From Proteiniphilum sp. UBA4977 (GTDB lineage Bacteria > Bacteroidota > Bacteroidia > Bacteroidales > Dysgonomonadaceae): a DNA stretch of 10,213 nucleotides. A program made the position numbers and the translations under genes. The first letter of the stretch is position 1; the number at the start of each line of letters is the position of its first letter. Below the pieces are notes generated by a model. It was not told the DNA's origin and made no database searches. It saw only the letters and a program-made list of their open reading frames with translations. The DNA is taken from positions 162,034-172,246 of the forward strand of contig DGZP01000018.1 in NCBI GenBank assembly GCA_002398565.1, in the 5' to 3' direction. Positions 7,093 to 10,213 of this stretch are shown piece after piece.

Positions 7093-7110
7093 CACACGAG
7101 ATAGCGTGTG
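7093..7110. other. Small hairpin between convergent genes
   Basis: CACACG (7093-7098) and CGTGTG (7105-7110) form a perfect 6-bp stem with a 6-nt loop, 3 nt after the GNAT stop codon and within the 58-nt gap between convergent genes. Neither side has a T-tract, so termination there would not be of the standard intrinsic kind. Confidence 0.25.
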
Positions 7111-7147
7111 AGGAGTGCGAAAAATAATGTGAGTTAATAACAACGAG

Positions 7148-7666
7148 TTAGCGGTTTAAAATAGAATGTATTAACCGGAGCGTCTGATTGACAAATAATT
7201 TTTCTCTTTTCGACCGTGGACTGATGGGATAAACAATCACTACGACATTCCCGTCATTTTCCATTTTCAGATACCCTCCCAGTCCCCAGGAAATCATTCT
7301 GGCGTCTGTTCTGAATTTGAGCACATGATTTTTCCTGTCGGAGAAGGAGATGATCCATTGGCGGTCTACACGCTGCAATATCTCATCGAAGGGTTGATTT
7401 GTACGCCCTTTGAACTGAAATTGGGCCTTTTTTTGTCCTGTAAAAGAAGGCGGATCCAGCTTTTCGGACTCCATATAATCAAGGCGTTTATAGAAAAAAG
7501 AGGTAATTATTGCAGGTGGTATCACTCCCACAATCAAAAAAACCAATGTACCCTGCCAGGGTTCCAGTCTCATTTTCCATAATATATACACCACGATCTG
7601 AATTCCAATGAAAAAAATCAGAAAAATGGAAACCCAGTAAATAAACAGTCTGACAGTAAACTTCAT
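7148..7666 (-). CDS. Two-helix membrane protein of unknown function
   Basis: I do not recognise the family. The 172-residue product has two hydrophobic helices close to the N-terminus (about 7-29 and 37-58), separated by a short loop (KMRLEPWQ), followed by a soluble domain (about 75-172) rich in beta-forming segments such as WIISFSDRKNHVLKFRT and GNVVVIVYPIS. With both termini on the same side and a Lys/Arg-rich tail, the soluble part is probably cytoplasmic. The frame can be extended to a TTG at 7675, but the ATG at 7666 is more likely. It lies 74 nt after the DUF4230 gene on the same strand, so the two may share a transcript. A degenerate -7 box (AATGTTTG, minus strand, 7721-7728) could instead give it its own start. 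Confidence 0.75.
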   Translation of the reverse strand: MKFTVRLFIYWVSIFLIFFIGIQIVVYILWKMRLEPWQGTLVFLIVGVIPPAIITSFFYKRLDYMESEKLDPPSFTGQKKAQFQFKGRTNQPFDEILQRVDRQWIISFSDRKNHVLKFRTDARMISWGLGGYLKMENDGNVVVIVYPISPRSKREKLFVNQTLRLIHSILNR

Positions 7667-7740
7667 GTTGTTCAAGCTATTAACTACATTATTATTTTAT
7701 TTTTATTACACCGTCCATCACAAACATTCTGGTTAATTAT

Positions 7741-8346
7741 TCAATCGACCGACGGGGTAGCAAGTTCTTCAGTAATTTTAATCCGGGTAAAACCCATCTC
7801 CTGCAGGAGTGTTATCAGCACCAGCTTTGTCTGTTCCGTCGCATCTGCCAGAATACCCTGATTGATGGCATCGTTGATCATCACGTTTTTCTCTCTGATA
7901 AGCGCCTCATTGTAATCCGCAATTTTTATTGGATTAAACGCATTTTCGCTTTCGTTATAAACTTCCACCGATTTCTCATCGATCACAGTATCCAGCACCC
8001 TCGGTTTGGGAATGGAGACATGCAAGGTAGTGTCATTTTCCACTTTTACCTTTATCCGGTCGAAATCTACACCCGCCTTGATATATCCATTGTATTTTAA
8101 CAGGAAATACTTATCGGTCAGTGGAATATTCATGTTCAGAAATTTCTTGTAATCCTTATAACCGATTACACCGGTATAATTGTGTTTTACCAAAGCCAAT
8201 TCACCGATATGAGAAATACGGGTCATCACCGCAGTACTGTCATACCCCCTTTCCTTTTCACCACCTCTGTTATTTACCAAAAGCAAAACTGCCAGGATTA
8301 ACGTGGTAAGAAAGAAAAACAGTGTGGGCAACGTTATTTTTCTCAT
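7741..8346 (-). CDS. DUF4230 family membrane-anchored protein
   Basis: This 201-residue protein has an N-terminal membrane anchor or uncleaved signal (about 6-24) and a C-terminal domain (about 40-190) resembling DUF4230, a family of unknown function. Visible family-like features are HIGELALVKHNYTGVIGYKD near its start, the beta segment KYNGYIKAGVDFDRIKVKVEND, and the run SIPKPRVLDTVIDEKSVEVYNE. The domain should lie outside the cytoplasmic membrane. The frame stays open to 8559, but that would run through the divergent promoter region and into the neighbouring sigma gene; ATG 8346 directly precedes the hydrophobic segment and follows a perfect -7 box. It is divergent from the second sigma factor gene and may be co-transcribed with the small membrane protein gene downstream. 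Confidence 0.85.
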   Translation of the reverse strand: MRKITLPTLFFFLTTLILAVLLLVNNRGGEKERGYDSTAVMTRISHIGELALVKHNYTGVIGYKDYKKFLNMNIPLTDKYFLLKYNGYIKAGVDFDRIKVKVENDTTLHVSIPKPRVLDTVIDEKSVEVYNESENAFNPIKIADYNEALIREKNVMINDAINQGILADATEQTKLVLITLLQEMGFTRIKITEELATPSVD

Positions 8347-8371
8347 ACAATATCTTAATTTTCCTTCATCA

Positions 8372-8379
8372 CAAAAATA
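8372..8379 (-). promoter_or_regulatory. -7 promoter box of the DUF4230 gene
   Basis: On the minus strand TATTTTTG is a perfect TAnnTTTG match, 25 nt before the ATG at 8346. The -33 region is T-rich without a clear TTTG. It fixes the start choice at 8346, because the longer frame would begin far upstream of it. Confidence 0.45.
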
Positions 8380-8465
8380 GTCATTATGTGATAGAAAAAA
8401 GAATTTATCAATTTTTTCTTTCAAAATGGACAAGGTATATGCTTCATCTTTTTTCGTTAAAATTG

Positions 8466-8496
8466 ATTGTATGGTGTAAAGTTTTGTATATATTTG
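8466..8496 (+). promoter_or_regulatory. Promoter of the second sigma factor gene
   Basis: TATATTTG at 8489-8496 is a perfect -7 box, and ATTG at 8466-8469 matches the -33 box at three of four positions with a 19-nt spacer. Predicted transcription starts near 8503, on or beside the in-frame ATG at 8504 and only about a dozen bases before the preferred ATG at 8516. Confidence 0.55.
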
Positions 8497-8515
8497 CCGG
8501 ACAATGTATCCTTGC

Positions 8516-9079
8516 ATGAGCCAATCTTCCGACATACAACACTTTAATGAACTGTTCAACGAATATTACGAACGGTTTATTCGCTTTGCATTGAGTTACG
8601 TGAAAGAACAGCAGGCTGCAGAAGATTTTGTTTTGGAAGCCTTTACATGCTATTGGGAAAAGAGGCATCAACTTTCTCCTGACAGCAAACCTCCGGCCTA
8701 TATTCTTACCATTATAAAAAACAAATGCCTCAATCAGCTACAGAAGCAGAAACTCCAACTTCGGGTAAAAGAGGAACTGAGAGATCATTCGGAATGGACA
8801 CTCAACATACGCATAAACACTCTCGAAGCTTGCGATCCCGATTTTCTGTTTTCTGATGAAATACAACAAATTATCGACAATACATTAAAAAGATTACCAC
8901 AAAAGACACGTCACATATTCTCCTTAAGCAGAAACCAGGGATTTACTTATAAAGAAATTGCCAATAAAACCAACCTGAGCCAAAAATCTATTGAGTTTCA
9001 CATCTCAAAGGCACTTTATCAATTGAGGATTTCATTAAAAGATTTTATAGCGACCCTGATTCTTCTCTTTTTATTTTAA
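8516..9079 (+). CDS. ECF-family RNA polymerase sigma-70 factor (second module)
   Basis: This 187-residue extracytoplasmic-function sigma factor starts a second sigma / FecR pair. Region 2 includes FNELFNEYYERFIRFALSYV and the motif QAAEDFVLEAFTCYWEKR (33-50). Region 4 runs from LKRLPQKTRHIFSLSRNQG to the helix-turn-helix YKEIANKTNLSQKSIEFHI (145-163). It ends in a hydrophobic tail (FIATLILLFLF), like the first sigma factor but longer. I chose ATG 8516 because ATG 8504 coincides with the predicted transcription start; the longer form would add only four residues (MYPC). It is divergent from the DUF4230 gene and 72 nt upstream of fecR. The gene is much more AT-rich than the genes at 5.7-7.1 kb. 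It is clearly different in sequence from the first sigma factor, so this is not a recent duplication. Confidence 0.93.
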   Translation: MSQSSDIQHFNELFNEYYERFIRFALSYVKEQQAAEDFVLEAFTCYWEKRHQLSPDSKPPAYILTIIKNKCLNQLQKQKLQLRVKEELRDHSEWTLNIRINTLEACDPDFLFSDEIQQIIDNTLKRLPQKTRHIFSLSRNQGFTYKEIANKTNLSQKSIEFHISKALYQLRISLKDFIATLILLFLF

Positions 9080-9151
9080 CTACAAAAAGGAGTTTTTCTT
9101 TAGGGTATATTCAGATTAATTTGTCATTTATATAGAGACACAAGTTTATCA

Positions 9152-10066
9152 ATGAACAGGAAGATATTGTATCATTTTTTTGAGAACAGAGCCACACTGG
9201 ATGAGGAGAAGCAAATCCGGAGCTGGATGAATGAGTCTGAAGTCAACTTTCAAAGATTCATGCAGGCGCGAAAGGAATATGATATATTTACTTTAAGCAA
9301 TTCGGATACTACCCGTAAAAACAGAAAGATAGTACATTCACAAAAGCTATTCGGCATTGCTGCCGCCGTCATCCTTGTATTAATAGTAGGAGGTCTCTAC
9401 CTATTCAGATTTGTCAACAAGTCTGAACAGTATAATACCATCCTTGTTCCTCCCGGACAACGGATTAATCTGATACTTTCAGATAATTCGAATGTATGGC
9501 TTAACGCAAACACCACATTTCGCTATCCTACTCAATTTTCAAAGAAGAATCGTACAATTTTTTTGGATGGTGAAGCCTATTTGGATGTAAGTAAAAACAA
9601 AAGAAAACCGTTTATCATTAAAACCAAACAAGGAGATATAAGAGTCACGGGAACATCCTTGAATGTTGAAGCATACTCAAAATACGACAGTTTTGAAACC
9701 AGCCTGTTTACAGGAAGTGTAGATATTTACAGAAATGAGGCTAAGGTTGTTTCATTGAAACCAAACGAGAAAAGTACACTGGACAACGACGAGCTTATTA
9801 TTTCAAATATTATTGATACTGACGAATACCTTTGGCGAAAAGGTTTAATAGTATTTAACAATAAAAAGCTGGAGGATATACTTCTATCGCTTGAGAAATA
9901 TTTTGATGTAAGTATTCAAATTAATTCCAAAAGTTTACCTCAACACACCTATACAGGGAAATTTCGCCAATCAGACGGAGTCGATTATGCGTTACGGGTA
10001 CTTCAGCGCAGCATTCAATTCCAATATGAAAGGGATGAAATAACAGGAACAATTTATATTAAATAA
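9152..10066 (+). CDS. FecR-family anti-sigma factor (second module)
   Basis: This 304-residue single-pass membrane protein is the presumed partner of the sigma factor just upstream. The cytoplasmic N-terminus (1-65) is shorter than in the first FecR. One helix spans about 67-86. The periplasmic FecR domain (about 95-195) carries PPGQRINLILSDNSNVWLNA, FLDGEAYLDV and VTGTSLNVEAY. The DUF4974-type C-terminus begins LWRKGLIVFNNKKLEDI (about 228-302), with YTGKFR at 267-272. It differs widely from the first FecR apart from these family motifs. The 72-nt gap after the sigma gene suggests one transcript, although a degenerate -7 box (TTAATTTG, 9116-9123) is present. The downstream 111-nt gap leads to the presumed receptor gene at the window edge. 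Confidence 0.95.
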   Translation: MNRKILYHFFENRATLDEEKQIRSWMNESEVNFQRFMQARKEYDIFTLSNSDTTRKNRKIVHSQKLFGIAAAVILVLIVGGLYLFRFVNKSEQYNTILVPPGQRINLILSDNSNVWLNANTTFRYPTQFSKKNRTIFLDGEAYLDVSKNKRKPFIIKTKQGDIRVTGTSLNVEAYSKYDSFETSLFTGSVDIYRNEAKVVSLKPNEKSTLDNDELIISNIIDTDEYLWRKGLIVFNNKKLEDILLSLEKYFDVSIQINSKSLPQHTYTGKFRQSDGVDYALRVLQRSIQFQYERDEITGTIYIK

Positions 10067-10112
10067 TAATTCGTCACGAACAAAGCCTATGAAAATAAAC
10101 AGATAATTCACT

Positions 10113-10151
10113 AAAAGACAAAAATCGGCAGGCGCTGCAACGCCCACCGAT
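10113..10151 (-). terminator. Intrinsic terminator on the strand opposite the presumed second receptor gene
   Basis: Arms 10124-10134 (ATCGGCAGGCG) and 10141-10151 (CGCCCACCGAT) pair at 9 of 11 positions around a 6-nt loop. Read on the minus strand, the stem ends in CCGATTTTT followed by GTCTTTT, a good T-tail; the plus strand has no T-run right after it. No minus-strand protein gene ends here. Its place, between fecR and the receptor start, equals that of the antisense terminator at 3646-3681 in the first module. A weak minus-strand promoter-like pair (ATTG at 10206-10209, 19 nt, TAATTTCA at 10179-10186) overlaps the receptor start. Confidence 0.5.
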
Positions 10152-10177
10152 CAAAATGTTTTACTTGTCAATACAGC

Positions 10178-10213
10178 ATGAAATTATATATGTATCAACT
10201 TAAAACAATTACA
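10178..10213 (+). CDS. Start of a gene cut by the window edge, probably a SusC-like receptor
   Basis: Twelve codons (MKLYMYQLKTIT) are open to the right edge, starting at ATG 10178; ATG 10190 is an alternative in the same frame. The peptide is too short to assign by itself. The call rests on position: the preceding sigma / FecR pair is normally followed by an STN-type SusC receptor, as seen in the first module. A basic, short N-terminus before a signal peptide would fit. Confidence 0.4.
   Translation, partial: MKLYMYQLKTIT

Noticed and set aside
8347..8559. 71-codon N-terminal extension of the DUF4230 protein
   Set aside because: It overlaps the divergent sigma factor gene and both promoter boxes, and would place the signal anchor in mid-protein.
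10073..10117. Shared words GCCTATG and CTAAAA in both fecR-to-susC gaps, as a possible ECF promoter
   Set aside because: The words are short, and their spacing (16 and 19 nt) and distance to the hairpin differ between the two modules, so chance cannot be excluded.
1..10213. CRISPR array, tRNA or rRNA genes, insertion sequences, transposase or integrase genes
   Set aside because: I looked for regularly spaced repeats, RNA gene signatures and mobile-element genes and saw none.

Overview
The window looks like a chromosomal segment of a Bacteroidota bacterium, most likely of the order Bacteroidales. The grounds are a SusC-type TonB-dependent receptor with an STN domain, two ECF sigma factor / FecR anti-sigma pairs, a DUF4230 protein, start codons without clear Shine-Dalgarno sites, and several matches to the Bacteroidetes -7 promoter box (TAnnTTTG). 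The species cannot be named from the sequence.

Layout, left to right. (1) Positions 86-5523, minus strand: a trans-envelope signalling and uptake module, transcribed leftward as ECF sigma factor (4966-5523), FecR anti-sigma factor (3741-4766), SusC-like receptor (86-3553). A SusD-like partner would be expected beyond the left edge and is not visible. A perfect 7-1-7 Fur-box-like palindrome lies at 27-41, just past the receptor gene. (2) Positions 5747-7089, plus strand: a cytoplasmic FrnE/DsbA-type thiol oxidoreductase and a GNAT acetyltransferase. (3) Positions 7148-8346, minus strand: a two-helix membrane protein of unknown function and a membrane-anchored DUF4230 protein. (4) Positions 8516 to the right edge, plus strand: a second ECF sigma factor (8516-9079), a second FecR (9152-10066) and the first codons of a gene at the place where the second SusC-like receptor is expected. 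This last part is clearly more AT-rich than the middle of the window.

How the genes work together, by family knowledge: a SusC receptor occupied by substrate signals through its periplasmic STN domain to the C-terminal part of membrane-bound FecR, which frees or activates the ECF sigma factor, which then raises receptor operon transcription. The two modules point outward and flank a four-gene housekeeping-like island.

The most interesting signal is regulatory. In both fecR-to-susC gaps there is an intrinsic terminator on the strand opposite to the receptor gene. In the first module a good promoter (a perfect TAnnTTTG box with a -33-like CTTG 19 nt upstream) also lies antisense over the receptor start codon. 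Together these outline a cis-antisense small RNA of about 115 nt covering the receptor mRNA leader, the architecture described for DonS-type sRNAs in Bacteroides. Other points of interest are a 10-bp inverted repeat between sigma factor and anti-sigma factor genes, a nearly leaderless sigma factor mRNA, and a C-terminal cysteine pair in the FrnE-like protein.
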